From positions 1-64,000 of the forward strand of contig CATLIG010000003.1 of NCBI GenBank assembly GCA_949948985.1: a DNA stretch of 64,000 nucleotides, given 5' to 3'. Shown one piece after another: positions 16,574-26,655 of the stretch. How positions within the stretch are numbered: position 1 is the stretch's first letter; each line of letters opens with the position of its first letter. The notes beneath the pieces were generated by a model that was given only the letters and a program-made list of their open reading frames with translations, had not been told where the DNA came from and searched no databases. Source of the DNA: an uncultured Clostridia bacterium. GTDB taxonomy: Bacteria > Bacillota > Clostridia > Lachnospirales > CAG-274. A program made the position numbers and the translations under genes.

Positions 16574-18502
16574 ATGAAAGAAATACAAAAGGCAATTTTA
16601 TCTGAAAATCTCGGACGTATAGAAGAAATTCTGAAAGAAGAACCAAAAATTATTAATGAAACTGACGAAAATGGTATTCTTATGGCATTTTTGGCTGCAA
16701 AAACGGGTAATCTGGAAATTGTGAAGTACATAGCGGAATACTCAATGGCGAGTATGAATATTGTTGATAAGGACAATAAAAATATACTTCATTACGGCGC
16801 TATGTCAAAAAGCACAGATGTATGCAGATATTTAGTGGAAAAAATCGGTATGTCTCCTACGGCAGGGGATAATAATCTACTTACACCTTATGAGATGGCT
16901 GTTAATGATAATAATACAGAACTTGTGGAGTATTTTAAAAGCGTTGTTGGCTGTGATATTGAAAATATGTATCATAATCCTATACGTACCGGTTTTTATC
17001 CGGACCCGTCTATTGTCAGAGTCGGAACGGATTATTATATGGTAAATTCATCATTTATATATTTTCCGTGTATTCCTATTTCTCATTCTACAGACCTTGT
17101 AAACTGGCATATTATAGGATATGCCATAACAAATCCCGAATGGGCGAATATAGATAAACTTGAGGGGGGAAGAGGATACTGGGCGCCTGATATTTCTTAT
17201 TATGAGGGAAAATTCTACATTACCGCCACTTACAGAATGAATGACGATGGGACAGTCTACAGAAAACAAATTGTTGTAAGCTCTGAAAAACCTGAGGGAC
17301 CTTACAGCAAACCGGCGATTATTGACGAGGATGGTATCGACCCGTCTATTTTTACAGATGACGACGGAAGAAGATATATGCTTTTAAACAGAGGAGCGAG
17401 AATTTTTGAATTGGATAAAAATGCCGAAAAACAGATTTCAGAGGCTCAGATGATTTATTACGGCGATAATAAAAGAGCTCCGGAAGGCCCTCATATACTG
17501 AAAAAAGACGGTTATTATTATTTATTTCAGGCAGAGGGAGGAACAGGAATAGGTCATAGAATATCTGTAGCAAGAAGCAAAGAGCTTAAAGGAAATTATG
17601 AGCCTTGCCCTTATAACCCTATAATGCGGCAGATGGATGAAAATTCCATAATTCAGAGGTGTGGTCATGGAAAGCCTGTTATGACACAAAACGGACAGTG
17701 GTATATGGTTTATTTATGCGGAAGAAAGATTACAGGCAAAAACGGAGAGCCATGCAGCATACTTGGAAGAGAAACCGCTCTTGACCCTATTACATGGACG
17801 GCGGACGGCTGGCCTATAGTAAATAATTTAAAAGGACCATCATATCTTCAGAAAAAACCCGATTTGCCTGAAACCATATGGGAAGAAAATAACAGAACGG
17901 ATTTCTCCGCAAAGGATTTATTCAGTATATGGACATTTTCAAGAACTCCGGAGAACGACGGATATAAAATTAAAGACGGCAGGCTGTTGCTAAAGGGTTC
18001 TGTGAATGATATGGATTCAATGCTTTCTAAAAATATTCTGTTAAGACGTCAGACAGCGTTCTGCTTTATTGCGGAGTGTGAGATGAAAGTTCCGAAACTT
18101 GATAAAGGTCAGGATGTAGGAATTACCTGTTATTATGATGAAAATACATATTTGAAATTCGCTGTATTTTGTGAGGAGAGCGGAAGTCTTATTATTCGTG
18201 TTCTTGAAAAAATAGGCGATAATGTAATAAAGCACAGTTCAGTTCCTGTAAAAGAAAAAGACAGTGTTTATTTTAAGGTTGTTACAAGAGGCATAAAAAG
18301 AACATTTTATGCAAGTTTTGACGGAAAAAATTATGACGAGATTTTACAGCTTGACAATGTATATTATTTATGTGACGAGGGGCTTAAAAAGGGTAAAAGG
18401 TTTACCGGAGCTATGGTAGGAATGTACGCTTATTCAGGTGAAAAAGGCAATAGTGAGCCTTTGTTTGCTGAATTTGTGTCTTTTAAATATATTAATGATT
18501 AA
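16574..18502 (+). CDS. Ankyrin-repeat / GH43 glycosidase fusion (intracellular)
   Basis: A protein of about 642 residues with two unlike parts. Residues 1-130 are ankyrin repeats (GNLEIVKYIAEYS, NILHYGAMSKSTDVCRYLVEK, TPYEMAVNDNNTELVEYFK). From about 140 a GH43 five-blade propeller follows: YPDPSIV (catalytic base aspartate), IDPSIFTDDDG (second aspartate) and EGPHILKKDGYYY (acid glutamate). From about 440 a beta-sandwich like the xylosidase C-terminal domain completes it. GH43 enzymes of this layout release xylose or arabinose from oligosaccharides. No signal peptide is present, so it acts in the cytoplasm. AAGGAAG at 16556-16562 serves ATG 16574; a TTG at 16568 is an alternative. The ankyrin fusion is unusual. 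Confidence 0.85.
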   Translation: MKEIQKAILSENLGRIEEILKEEPKIINETDENGILMAFLAAKTGNLEIVKYIAEYSMASMNIVDKDNKNILHYGAMSKSTDVCRYLVEKIGMSPTAGDNNLLTPYEMAVNDNNTELVEYFKSVVGCDIENMYHNPIRTGFYPDPSIVRVGTDYYMVNSSFIYFPCIPISHSTDLVNWHIIGYAITNPEWANIDKLEGGRGYWAPDISYYEGKFYITATYRMNDDGTVYRKQIVVSSEKPEGPYSKPAIIDEDGIDPSIFTDDDGRRYMLLNRGARIFELDKNAEKQISEAQMIYYGDNKRAPEGPHILKKDGYYYLFQAEGGTGIGHRISVARSKELKGNYEPCPYNPIMRQMDENSIIQRCGHGKPVMTQNGQWYMVYLCGRKITGKNGEPCSILGRETALDPITWTADGWPIVNNLKGPSYLQKKPDLPETIWEENNRTDFSAKDLFSIWTFSRTPENDGYKIKDGRLLLKGSVNDMDSMLSKNILLRRQTAFCFIAECEMKVPKLDKGQDVGITCYYDENTYLKFAVFCEESGSLIIRVLEKIGDNVIKHSSVPVKEKDSVYFKVVTRGIKRTFYASFDGKNYDEILQLDNVYYLCDEGLKKGKRFTGAMVGMYAYSGEKGNSEPLFAEFVSFKYIND

Positions 18503-18525
18503 GTGTTTATAAAATTTTTTACAAC

Positions 18526-18686
18526 AGACCTGTTCGATAATCTTAGTGATGACGTCTGACAAGAAATTTTTTCGTCAGATAAAACTTAATTTTTGCAGTG
18601 ATTTTCCAAGTATTTTAAAAAAATTAAGTAAAGTACGCCAGAAAAATAGCTGTCAGGCGGTATTGCCGAGATTATCGAACAGGTCT
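18526..18686. repeat. Family 2 palindromic repeat, full length
   Basis: A 161-bp element from AGACCTGTTC to GAACAGGTCT. Its interior matches, in reverse orientation, the copy at 61636-61796 (shared AAAACTTAATTTTTGCAGT and AAGTATTT). It lies between the GH43 and FGGY kinase genes and may also end transcription. Confidence 0.8.
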
Positions 18687-18759
18687 GGTACGTTTGAAAA
18701 TTGAGTATATGTAAAAAACAGCGATTATAGAAATTTTTAGGATTTTTAGAGCAAATCAA

Positions 18760-18833
18760 GAACCAATAAAAGAATTTTCTGACATATCAGGTTTATTAAA
18801 TTAAAGCTTTATTGTTTATTTTTTTATTGGTTC
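18760..18833. repeat. Family 3 inverted repeat
   Basis: Arms GAACCAATAAAAGAAT and TTTTATTGGTTC enclose about 45 AT-rich bases directly before the ribosome site of the FGGY kinase gene. Similar sequences occur at 38802-38820 and 49262-49328. Confidence 0.55.
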
Positions 18834-18850
18834 AATATAGGAGATATATT

Positions 18851-20446
18851 ATGAATATAAAGGATAAAATTAAAAGCGGGAATATTTATCTTGGAATTGA
18901 ATTTGGTTCAACAAGAATAAAATCTGTTTTAAATGATGAAAACAATATTGTTATCGCTTCAGGCAGTTATGAGTGGGAAAATAAACTTGAAAATGGAATA
19001 TGGACATACAGTATTGACGAAATTGAAAAAGGACTTAAAGAATGTTATCACAGTTTATATGTCAATGTGAAAGAAAAATATGATGAGATTCTGACTGATA
19101 TAGACGGTATCGGAATAAGCGGAATGATGCACGGTTATATGGCCTTTGATAAAAACGGAAAGCTTTTGACTCCTTTCAGAACATGGAGAAACTCTATCAC
19201 AGAGGAAGCGTCAGTGAAGCTTACGGAAGAATTTGACTTTAATATTCCCCAGAGATGGAGTATCGCTCATTTGTATCAGGCTGTTATTAATAATGAGGAA
19301 CATATTAAAAATATTGATTATATTACAACTCTTGCCGGATATGTTCATTGGAAATTAACAGGTAAAAAGGTTATTGGTATAGGCGAGGCGTCAGGAATGT
19401 TTCCTATTGATTCAAAGACTAAGAAGTATAATAAGTCTATGATTGATAAATTTGACAAATTAACAGAAAATTATGGCTTAAAATGGAAGGTCGAAGATAT
19501 TCTTCCTGAAATTTTAACAGCTGGAGAACAGGCAGGTACTCTTACAAAAGATGGCGTGGATTTTTTGGATAAAGAAAAAAAACTTAAAGAGGGAATAAGT
19601 TTTTGTCCTCCGGAGGGAGATGCCGGAACAGGTATGGTTGCTACAAACAGTATTGCAGTAAGGACAGGCAATGTTTCCGCGGGTACTTCTGTTTTCGCTA
19701 TGGTGGTTCTTGAAAAAGAACTGTCAAAGGTATACCCAGAGATTGATATTGTAACTACTCCTGAAGGTGACAATGTTGCTATGGTTCACTGTAACAACTG
19801 TACATCTGATTTAAACGCATGGGTAAATTTTTTAGGCGAGTTTTTGGAAATGTGCAGCGTATCAAAAAATAAAAGCGATTTATTTGATATTTTATACAAG
19901 AAGGCTCTTGAGGGGAAAAAAGATTGCGGAGGTCTTATGTCGTATAATTATCTGTCAGGTGAAAATATAACGGGATTAAGTGAGGGCAGACCTATGTTTT
20001 TCCGTTCTCCCAAAGCGGAACTTAGAGTTTCGGATTTTATGAGAACACTGCTGTATTCTTCTTTAAGTACATTGAAAATAGGTATGGATATTCTTTTTAA
20101 AGAAGAAAATGTTAATGTTGACAAGATTTATGGCCATGGGGGGCTTTTTAAAACTGAAAAAGTCGGGCAGAAGTTTTTAGCGGCGGCTTTAAATGTTCCC
20201 GTGACTCTTATGGAAACGGCGGGAGAGGGAGGCGCATGGGGCATCGCTGTATTGGCGTCTTATATGAAAAACAAAGAGAAAAATGAAAGTCTTAAAGATT
20301 ACCTTAACAATAAAGTTTTTAACGGAGAGGGCGGAGTGACGGTCATACCGGATAAAGATGATGTAAAAGGATTTGATATGTTTGCTATGAATTACAGAAA
20401 ATGTATTGAAGTGGAAAAATATGCGGTAAAATTTATGGACGTTTAA
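18851..20446 (+). CDS. FGGY-family sugar kinase, probably L-ribulokinase or related pentulose kinase
   Basis: A 531-residue ATP-dependent sugar kinase. LGIEFGSTRIKSVL (residues 14-27) is the N-terminal ATP/phosphate strand-turn. GISGMMHGYMAF and the C-terminal GHGGLFKTEKVGQKFLAAAL are FGGY signatures. The overall pattern reminds me of the AraB type found in Bacteroides, which phosphorylates L-ribulose; a D-xylulose specificity cannot be excluded. The start at 18851 is supported by AGGAGA; an upstream ATG at 18812 lies in the family 3 repeat and has no site. Next to the intracellular GH43, it fits metabolism of arabinose or xylose from pectin side chains. It is 11 bases from the next gene, so it is probably co-transcribed with that chemoreceptor. 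Confidence 0.8.
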   Translation: MNIKDKIKSGNIYLGIEFGSTRIKSVLNDENNIVIASGSYEWENKLENGIWTYSIDEIEKGLKECYHSLYVNVKEKYDEILTDIDGIGISGMMHGYMAFDKNGKLLTPFRTWRNSITEEASVKLTEEFDFNIPQRWSIAHLYQAVINNEEHIKNIDYITTLAGYVHWKLTGKKVIGIGEASGMFPIDSKTKKYNKSMIDKFDKLTENYGLKWKVEDILPEILTAGEQAGTLTKDGVDFLDKEKKLKEGISFCPPEGDAGTGMVATNSIAVRTGNVSAGTSVFAMVVLEKELSKVYPEIDIVTTPEGDNVAMVHCNNCTSDLNAWVNFLGEFLEMCSVSKNKSDLFDILYKKALEGKKDCGGLMSYNYLSGENITGLSEGRPMFFRSPKAELRVSDFMRTLLYSSLSTLKIGMDILFKEENVNVDKIYGHGGLFKTEKVGQKFLAAALNVPVTLMETAGEGGAWGIAVLASYMKNKEKNESLKDYLNNKVFNGEGGVTVIPDKDDVKGFDMFAMNYRKCIEVEKYAVKFMDV

Positions 20447-20457
20447 AGGAGACAGGA

Positions 20458-22521
20458 ATGAAAAAATTCAGTAATAAAAGTATTGGCAAAAATTTTATCG
20501 TAAATATGGTTATTATTATTCTTTGTCTTATTACAGCAATAAGTTTTGTTACATACATTACTTTTATAAATTTTTATGATACGAAGATTGTTGAGGAAAA
20601 CAATAAGACGGCAGGGTTTATTTACAATACGGTTGAAAAGTTTGTGGAGGGGGCATATAACGTATCCTGCGAGCTTGCGGTAAATTCAGATGTTATTACA
20701 ATGGAAAATAAAAAACAAAACAAGGTATTTGCCGAATGCAAGGAAAGAAACGAGTATATTGAGCTTATATATGCGCAGGGAACAGATGGAATGCAGACGG
20801 GAAGGTCTCACGGAGAGCTTAGTGACAGAAGCAACCGCTGGTGGTTTAAAGATATTATGAATAATCCCAGAAATTTTGTTTCAAAATCATATTATTCCGT
20901 TTCAACAAAAATGCCATGTACATCGGTATTTTTGCCGATTAATAATGAGAATGGCGATATGATGGGAGTTCTGGGAGTAGACATTAAACTTGAGTACATA
21001 CAAAATCTTATTGAGAATTTTTCAGACAGTGAGAACGGCAATTATTCTTTTATAATTGACGGAGAAGGAAACATAGTTGCCCATCCCGAAAATAAATATA
21101 TGGAAGAATTTTATAATTTTAAAAATCTTACAAAGCAAGTTCCTAAAAAAGATTTAAACGGTGAAAGTTTTGTTGATAAAAACGGCGATGTTATTACAGA
21201 AGAGATGTCTTTTGAAATTTCAGATGAGTATAAAAAGGCCGTATTAGATGTTCTTTCAGGTTCTACAGGAAGTACAGAGTCACAGTTTGAGGGAAAGGAC
21301 TATTATATAAGCTATACGTCTATACCTATGAAAGGAGATTCGGCTTCATGGGCGGTTATTACGATGCAGGATAAAAGCGTAGCGTTATCTGTCGCTTATA
21401 AAGTGATTTTCAATGTTATTTTAATCAGTATTGTTATAATTATTATTGCTACGATATTTATCGGAATGCTTACCAAAAATGTTACTGCTCCTATTAAAAT
21501 TATGGCGAAAGCCATGGAAAGAATGAAAGAAGGTAATTTCAAAAACGGTGTAAACTACAGCAGTCAGAATGAAATAGGTGTTTTGGCGGACTCTTTTAAT
21601 TCTTTTGTTGAAAATATAAACAATATTATCAGTGATATTGACTATGTTCTCAATGAAATTTCAAAAGGTAATATATCAGCTGAGCCAAAGGTGGAGTATA
21701 AAGGCGATTTTGAATCAATTAAAATTGTTCTTCTTAAAATATCAGAATTTTTGAATACAACTATATATCGCATTAATATTTCATCGGACAGTGTTCTGAC
21801 AGGTTCAGAAAATGTTTTTAAGACTTCGGAAACATTAGAAGAAGGCGTTCTTATGCAGGCTGATTCCATTAAAAGGCTTTCGGATATAATAAATAAACTT
21901 TCTTCTAAAATACAATATATTGATAAAAGCGCAAAAACTGCAAAAGACAGGGTTGAATCAGTGTATGAGGAAATAAACAAATGTGATGAGCAACTTAAAA
22001 ATGTTGCCAAAACTATGCGTTATACTATGAAAAGTACAACTCAGCTTAAAAATATTATAAACGCTGTCAATAATGTTTCGTCTCAGACAAATCTCCTTTC
22101 AGTAAACGCGTCTGTTGAGGCGGCAAGGATTGGAAGCGCCGGTTCGGGATTTTCAGTTCTTGCTAAGGATATTAAACAGCTTTCAGAAAAAAGCGCTAAA
22201 GAAACAAAAAATTCTGAGGCTTTTATTAAAGAAACCATTAATGCAATTAAAAAAGGTACGGAAACTATTGAGGAAACTGAAAAATATCTTATTCATGTTG
22301 TTGATAACGCAAAAAATATGGCGGACGCTATCAAAGACATATCTGTTATATCTGATGAGGAAGTTGAATTTATAAACATATTAAGTGAGAATGTAGATAA
22401 AATATCAAGTGTTATTCATTCAAATACGGAAGCTTCGACCAAAAGCGCATCAGCGGCAAAAGAACTTTCAAAACAGGCTGAAAAGCTTAAATCTGTTGTA
22501 AGGACATTTAAGTTTAAATAG
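20458..22521 (+). CDS. Methyl-accepting chemotaxis protein with double Cache sensor
   Basis: A 687-residue receptor. TM1 is near residues 15-38 and a long extracellular dCache sensor follows, with RSNRWWFKDIM and GVLGVDIKLEYIQNLI, typical of the ligand-binding repeat. TM2 is near 320-342, then HAMP (MAKAMERMKEGNF) and a signalling domain with tip [29 protein letters not shown]. The tip differs somewhat from the usual one (IGSAGSGF in place of AGE.GKGF), so coupling to the Che complex may be altered. GGAGACAGG precedes the ATG. The close link to the sugar kinase gene suggests sensing of pentoses or related sugars; this is inference. Confidence 0.9.
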   Translation: MKKFSNKSIGKNFIVNMVIIILCLITAISFVTYITFINFYDTKIVEENNKTAGFIYNTVEKFVEGAYNVSCELAVNSDVITMENKKQNKVFAECKERNEYIELIYAQGTDGMQTGRSHGELSDRSNRWWFKDIMNNPRNFVSKSYYSVSTKMPCTSVFLPINNENGDMMGVLGVDIKLEYIQNLIENFSDSENGNYSFIIDGEGNIVAHPENKYMEEFYNFKNLTKQVPKKDLNGESFVDKNGDVITEEMSFEISDEYKKAVLDVLSGSTGSTESQFEGKDYYISYTSIPMKGDSASWAVITMQDKSVALSVAYKVIFNVILISIVIIIIATIFIGMLTKNVTAPIKIMAKAMERMKEGNFKNGVNYSSQNEIGVLADSFNSFVENINNIISDIDYVLNEISKGNISAEPKVEYKGDFESIKIVLLKISEFLNTTIYRINISSDSVLTGSENVFKTSETLEEGVLMQADSIKRLSDIINKLSSKIQYIDKSAKTAKDRVESVYEEINKCDEQLKNVAKTMRYTMKSTTQLKNIINAVNNVSSQTNLLSVNASVEAARIGSAGSGFSVLAKDIKQLSEKSAKETKNSEAFIKETINAIKKGTETIEETEKYLIHVVDNAKNMADAIKDISVISDEEVEFINILSENVDKISSVIHSNTEASTKSASAAKELSKQAEKLKSVVRTFKFK

Positions 22522-22547
22522 GAGTACAGACTTTCAAACGAATATTT

Positions 22548-22599
22548 AGGAAACGCTGTTTTAGGTGTAAAAGTTTAAGGCTGCATATCAGCGTTTCCT
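22548..22599 (+). terminator. Hairpin after the second chemoreceptor gene
   Basis: AGGAAACGCTG pairs with CAGCGTTTCCT around a 30-base loop. There is no T-run directly after it, so termination is only probable. Confidence 0.5.
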
Positions 22600-22753
22600 G
22601 AAAGAAAAACTGTTTATTAAAGAATTTTTCATACAGGATTTTAATGTATATTGACGATTTAAAAATCAATGAAAAAATTTAATGTTAAAACTTTATTAGA
22701 TTTTTCCTAAAAATTTACAGTAATTTTGTGGCTTTGAAAGAAATCTAATTATT

Positions 22754-23117
22754 TTAATCAGTTTGATTAAAATAAGACGATAATTTTCCAATAGCTTTTT
22801 TTTCTATTCTTGATACATAACTTCGGCTTATCCCTAAAATCTTAGCTACTTCACGTTGAGTTATTTCTTTATTATTTTTTATGCCATAGCGCATCTCTAT
22901 TACTTCACGTTCTCTTTTATCAAGGTGTTTTATTTGTTCTATTAATTTTTTATATCGGAGTTTTTGCTCTACTTGTTCATCTATGGGAATGGAATCATCT
23001 GCGACTTTATCCTGTAGGGTTATTTCGTTGCCGTCTTTGTCTATGCCTACAGTGTCCTGAAGATACAGGTCGTTCGCGTATTTTTTTCCTGAACGGAGTG
23101 TCATAAGTATTTCATTT
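22754..23117 (-). CDS. sigK: sigK, C-terminal part (split by the skin element)
   Basis: The 3' portion of the gene for the late mother-cell sigma factor. It encodes NEILMTLRSGKKYAND, then conserved region 4 with the helix-turn-helix EITQREVAKILGISRSYVSRIEKKAI, which contacts the -35 element. It has no own ribosome site; the first ATG at 23104 lies inside the conserved core. It matches Bacillus subtilis SpoIIIC, the downstream sigK half, in position and sequence. After recombination at the CATTT core (23113-23117) it joins the N-terminal part at 30691-31030 in frame. It is not a decayed gene: region 4 is intact. Confidence 0.93.
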
Positions 23118-23154
23118 GCTATGATGTTATGGATTACACATTGAAGGATTTCTG

Positions 23155-23179
23155 TTCATTTTCAAGTTGATTGACTATA
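23155..23179. repeat. Single family 1 repeat end inside the skin element
   Basis: CATTTTCAAGTTGATTGACTATA matches the right end of family 1, with no partner end nearby. It lies 40 bases inside the left boundary of the skin element. Confidence 0.6.
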
Positions 23180-23218
23180 GAGGATATTCCGTTATTTTTT
23201 GTTTTCGGAATACCCTCT
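23180..23218 (-). terminator. Hairpin after the BclB-like gene
   Basis: GAGGATATTCCG pairs with CGGAATACCCTC around a T-rich loop, directly downstream of the collagen gene on the minus strand. It would limit readthrough from the cargo into the sigK C-part. Confidence 0.55.
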
Positions 23219-23225
23219 GTTAACA

Positions 23226-25106
23226 TTAGTTAATTGTTAAACCTGCGCTTGCATATCCGGCAACTGTATTGATTAAAGTTAATCCGCTTGCTGTAGCAGA
23301 AAATACAAGCATAAGTCTTGTTTGAGCTGTAACAGGAATATTAAGTCCTGAAAGTGAGCCGTTCAGTAATGTTCCTATAGCCACTACTCCTGAAAGTGAT
23401 GGTGTCAGATTAATCAGAGTTCCGGCAATAGGAGAAAATACATTATTCGGTGTTGTAGATTGATATATTTGTGCGTTTATTGTTGCAGTAGAGCCAATTA
23501 ATGATAATGCTACCGTAGTGCTGAAAAATGCACTGAATGAGGTAATAACACCATTTCTTGGCAACTGAAATGCAAAGTTTGTAAGAGTTCCGCTTGCATT
23601 AGTAATATTTATTGTTGTGCCAAGTACAGTAAGTCCTTGTGCGCTGCTTCCGAATCCTACAAATGCAGGAAGACCGGCAAGACCGCCTGCAATAGTAGTC
23701 AGTGCAACTGGCAGACCTGAAGCAAATGGAATAATAGAGCCTGTACCAGCTATACCAGTAGGTCCGGTAGGTCCAGTAGGTCCAGTAGGTCCGGTAGCAC
23801 CAGTAGGTCCAGTAGGTCCGGTAGCACCAGTAGGTCCGGTAGGTCCGGTAGCACCGGTAGCACCAGTAGCGCCGTCAGCACCAGTAGCACCGGTAGCGCC
23901 GTCAGCACCGGTAGGTCCAGTAGGTCCGGTAGCACCGGTAGCACCAGTAGCACCGTCAGCACCAGTAGCACCAGTAGCGCCGTCAGCACCAGTAGGTCCG
24001 GTAGCGCCGTCAGCACCAGTAGCACCGTCAGCGCCAGTGGGTCCGGTAGCGCCGTCAGCACCAGTAGCACCAGTAGCACCGGTAGCGCCGTCAGCACCAG
24101 TAGCACCGGTAGCGCCGTCAGCACCAGTAGGTCCGGTAGCGCCGTCAGCACCAGTAGCACCAGTAGGTCCAGTAGGTCCGGTAGCGCCGTCAGTGCCAGT
24201 AGGTCCGGTAGCACCGTCAGCACCAGTAGCACCGGTAGCACCAGTAGCACCAGTAGCGCCGTCAGCACCAGTAGCACCAGTAGCGCCGTCAGCACCAGTA
24301 GCACCAGTAGCGCCGTCAGCACCAGTAGCACCAGTAGCACCGGTAGGTCCAGTAGGTCCGGTAGCGCCGTCAGCACCAGTAGCACCGATAGTGCCGTCAG
24401 CACCAATAGGTCCAGTAGCGCCAGTAGGTCCAGTAGCGCCAGTAGGTCCAGTAGCGCCAGTAGGTCCAGTGGCGCCGTCAGAGCCAGTAGGTCCAGTAGG
24501 TCCAGTATCTCCTTGACATCCTTTAGGTCCTTGGATTCCGATAGGACCTGTAACACCTTGAATTCCTTGAGGACCGGTTACTCCTTGAGGACCCATAGGA
24601 CCAGCACTTCCAGTAGGCCCAGGTATGCCCTGAATACCTCTGGGACCTATAGGACCAATGTCACCTTGAGGTCCGGTAGGACCTACAGGACCAGGAATAC
24701 CCTGAGGACCCATAGGTCCGGGAACGCCTTGTGGTCCTTCACAGCCAGGATCGCCTTTTGGGCCGATGTCTCCGCGAATGCCCTGAATACCTGGTATACC
24801 TTGAGGTCCGGCATATCCTCTGGGACCTTCCAATCCTCTAGGGCCTGTATTTCCGGTAGGACCTACAGGACCGGTATTACCTCTAGGACCTCTTGCGCCC
24901 GGTTCACCAGGAATTCCACGTGGTCCCTGGGGGCCTTGAGGACCTCGGTCACCTTTAGGACCAGGACAACCAGTATCACCTTTTATACCTTGAGGTCCCG
25001 GAGGTCCCTGTTCACATTTAGGACTTTCCGGACATGGTTCACAGCAAGAATTAATACATTTATCACAATGATTTCTTGTATAATTATATGCATTATATTG
25101 ATTCAT
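23226..25106 (-). CDS. Collagen-like exosporium protein with BclB-type C-terminal domain
   Basis: A protein of about 626 residues. A Cys-rich N-terminus (residues 1-35, [12 protein letters not shown]) precedes about 420 residues of Gly-X-Y repeats: first varied GPQG/GPRG units, then monotonous [13 protein letters not shown]. The C-terminal 175 residues begin [18 protein letters not shown] and match the BclB C-terminal domain of exosporium glycoproteins, which drives trimer formation. The threonines in the repeats are typical O-glycan sites, and a glycosyltransferase gene lies upstream. The protein would form hair-like filaments on the spore surface, made in the mother cell. A sequence CATATAATA at 25180-25188 resembles a sigma-E/K -10 box. 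The ATG at 25106 follows AAAGGT by 10 bases. Confidence 0.9.
   Translation of the reverse strand: MNQYNAYNYTRNHCDKCINSCCEPCPESPKCEQGPPGPQGIKGDTGCPGPKGDRGPQGPQGPRGIPGEPGARGPRGNTGPVGPTGNTGPRGLEGPRGYAGPQGIPGIQGIRGDIGPKGDPGCEGPQGVPGPMGPQGIPGPVGPTGPQGDIGPIGPRGIQGIPGPTGSAGPMGPQGVTGPQGIQGVTGPIGIQGPKGCQGDTGPTGPTGSDGATGPTGATGPTGATGPTGATGPIGADGTIGATGADGATGPTGPTGATGATGADGATGATGADGATGATGADGATGATGATGATGADGATGPTGTDGATGPTGPTGATGADGATGPTGADGATGATGADGATGATGATGADGATGPTGADGATGADGATGPTGADGATGATGADGATGATGATGPTGPTGADGATGATGADGATGATGATGPTGPTGATGPTGPTGATGPTGPTGPTGPTGIAGTGSIIPFASGLPVALTTIAGGLAGLPAFVGFGSSAQGLTVLGTTINITNASGTLTNFAFQLPRNGVITSFSAFFSTTVALSLIGSTATINAQIYQSTTPNNVFSPIAGTLINLTPSLSGVVAIGTLLNGSLSGLNIPVTAQTRLMLVFSATASGLTLINTVAGYASAGLTIN
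23748..24500. repeat. 9-bp-period collagen repeat tract
   Basis: A dense array of 9- and 18-bp near-repeats coding for GPT/GAT/GAD triplets. Such tracts expand and contract by slippage. The opposite strand is also open in long frames, which is a by-product of the repeat. Confidence 0.85.
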
Positions 25107-25556
25107 AAATAACACAACCTTTGTTTTAATTTATAGAAGATGTCCTGCTGAATTATCATCAAAATATCTTCTATAATGTTATTATATGAATATTTTATAT
25201 ATTTGCTACATATAATAATATTTTATCTATAGTGAAACAATAAAAGAATGAACAGGTAAATTTCAATAAACCCAATGTATAAAGGAATTTCTTTAGTTCT
25301 CCTAGGAAACCAGCAAATTGACAGATAAGTGCAGATTTTGCTGGTAGGCGAAATTAAATTTTTGTCGTAATACCCACGATGGTATTTCAAGAAAATTTAA
25401 TAAAGCATATCGGAAAAAGATGTGCTTAGTTGGCATTTTCTATGTTTCAGAGGAGGTCTTTTGCTGGTTTGCTAAAGGTTTTGCGAATTGCTGTAAAAAT
25501 GATTTTTTAAGATTATTACTATTATTATAACAATTCTGTAATTGCTATAAATACAG
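25107..25556. other. Gap between the BclB-like gene and the glycosyltransferase gene
   Basis: No gene seen. It holds the leader of the BclB-like gene with a hairpin (ATAGAAGAT near 25165 pairing with ATCTTCTAT near 25135), the -10-like CATATAATA (minus strand, 25180-25188), an inverted repeat CCAGCAAA/TTTGCTGG at 25310-25344 and an AT-rich hairpin around 25353-25402. The last two look like degenerate miniature elements. Confidence 0.45.
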
Positions 25557-26624
25557 TTATAGATGTTCAAAGTAATGCTTATTATAAAGGTATGCTTTGG
25601 AATATGGTTTACAAATTCCTGCTTTTTCATTATATTCTTCTGCTTTTTTGTGGTTGCCCATTCTATCATAACATACACATAGCTGCATAAATGGTATATA
25701 ATCATAGCAATCAGGAAGAATAAATCCTTGGGACATTGGATTCCTGTGACTTTTTAATGCGGTTTCATACCAATAAACTGCGTTTTTATAATCTTTTCGT
25801 TCCAAAAAATGTTTTCCAATATCGCAGCATAATTCCGCTCTTGGAATATCAAAGCTTAAGCTTCGCAGTAAAGTTAAAAGGGCTGAATTTTCATTACCTA
25901 ACTGATAATAGCAGTTTGCGCAAATAGAACATGCTTCTATTTTATTTTCAAGCCAGCCGTCAGGAGATTCTAAAAATTTTTCAAATACAGAAACAGCGTC
26001 TTTATATAAATGATGATAGTACAGTTCACGTCCATAATAATATTGTTGTCGCGGTTCTAAAATTTTTCCTTTGGAAATTAGTTTTTTATAGATATTTAAA
26101 TTTCTATCAGAATTGCCAATTCCTTCTTTTCTGTGACATATTGCAATATCGGAATGAACTATTTTTCCGTAAGGAGGTATTACTTCATGAACCTCTCCTA
26201 TCCAACGGTATTTGGGAATATTTTTAATCCATCGTTCTCTAAAATATGAAAAGGAAGGATTTCCTGCTTCATCAAATGCTGTATTGTATTTCATCATTAC
26301 AATATCTGTATCAAGCGTTAAAGATTGTTTTAAATTTATAAATTTATTTTTTTCTGATGCCTCAAGTACATCATCAGCGTCTAACCACATACAGTAATCT
26401 TTGGTTGCTTTAGAAAATGAATAATTTCTGGCAGCAGAAAAGTCATCTGTCCATATATAGGAATAAATATTTGAAGTATATTCTGCTGCTATTTCTTTAG
26501 TATGATCGGTTGAACCTGTATCTACAATAATGATTTCATCTACGAGAGATGTTATACTATTAAGGCATCTTGAGATAACTTTTTCTTCATTTTTAAGAAT
26601 CATACATAAACTAATTGTTACCAT
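25557..26624 (-). CDS. GT2 family glycosyltransferase with C-terminal TPR-like helices
   Basis: A 355-residue cytosolic enzyme. The GT-A fold starts at once: ISLCMILKNEEKVISRCL, then IIIVDTGSTDHT, then the metal-binding WLDADD motif near residue 80. From about 210 to the end are TPR-like helices (NKIEACSICANCYYQLGN, CYDRMGNHKKAEEYNEKAG), as in SunS-type protein glycosyltransferases. It would transfer a sugar to protein, and the threonine-rich collagen protein encoded next door is the obvious substrate; this pairing is known for spore-surface glycoproteins of clostridia but is inferred here. AAAGGAGA precedes the ATG. It is probably transcribed with the second collagen gene by readthrough. Confidence 0.85.
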   Translation of the reverse strand: MVTISLCMILKNEEKVISRCLNSITSLVDEIIIVDTGSTDHTKEIAAEYTSNIYSYIWTDDFSAARNYSFSKATKDYCMWLDADDVLEASEKNKFINLKQSLTLDTDIVMMKYNTAFDEAGNPSFSYFRERWIKNIPKYRWIGEVHEVIPPYGKIVHSDIAICHRKEGIGNSDRNLNIYKKLISKGKILEPRQQYYYGRELYYHHLYKDAVSVFEKFLESPDGWLENKIEACSICANCYYQLGNENSALLTLLRSLSFDIPRAELCCDIGKHFLERKDYKNAVYWYETALKSHRNPMSQGFILPDCYDYIPFMQLCVCYDRMGNHKKAEEYNEKAGICKPYSKAYLYNKHYFEHL

Positions 26625-26655
26625 ATATAATTAGTCTCCTTTCATATCTGTTAAT

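Noticed and set aside
22754-23104. sigK C-terminal part as a decayed pseudogene
   Set aside because: Region 4 is intact and the missing half lies 7.6 kb away beside a serine recombinase, with exact in-frame joining.
23748-24500. CRISPR-like regular repetition
   Set aside because: The 9-bp period is in frame with Gly-X-Y codons, there are no unique spacers and no cas genes.
23617-24516. Long plus-strand open frame rich in Pro-Val-Ala opposite the collagen gene
   Set aside because: It is the antisense shadow of the Gly-X-Y repeats; it has no ribosome site and the minus-strand protein has recognisable ends.
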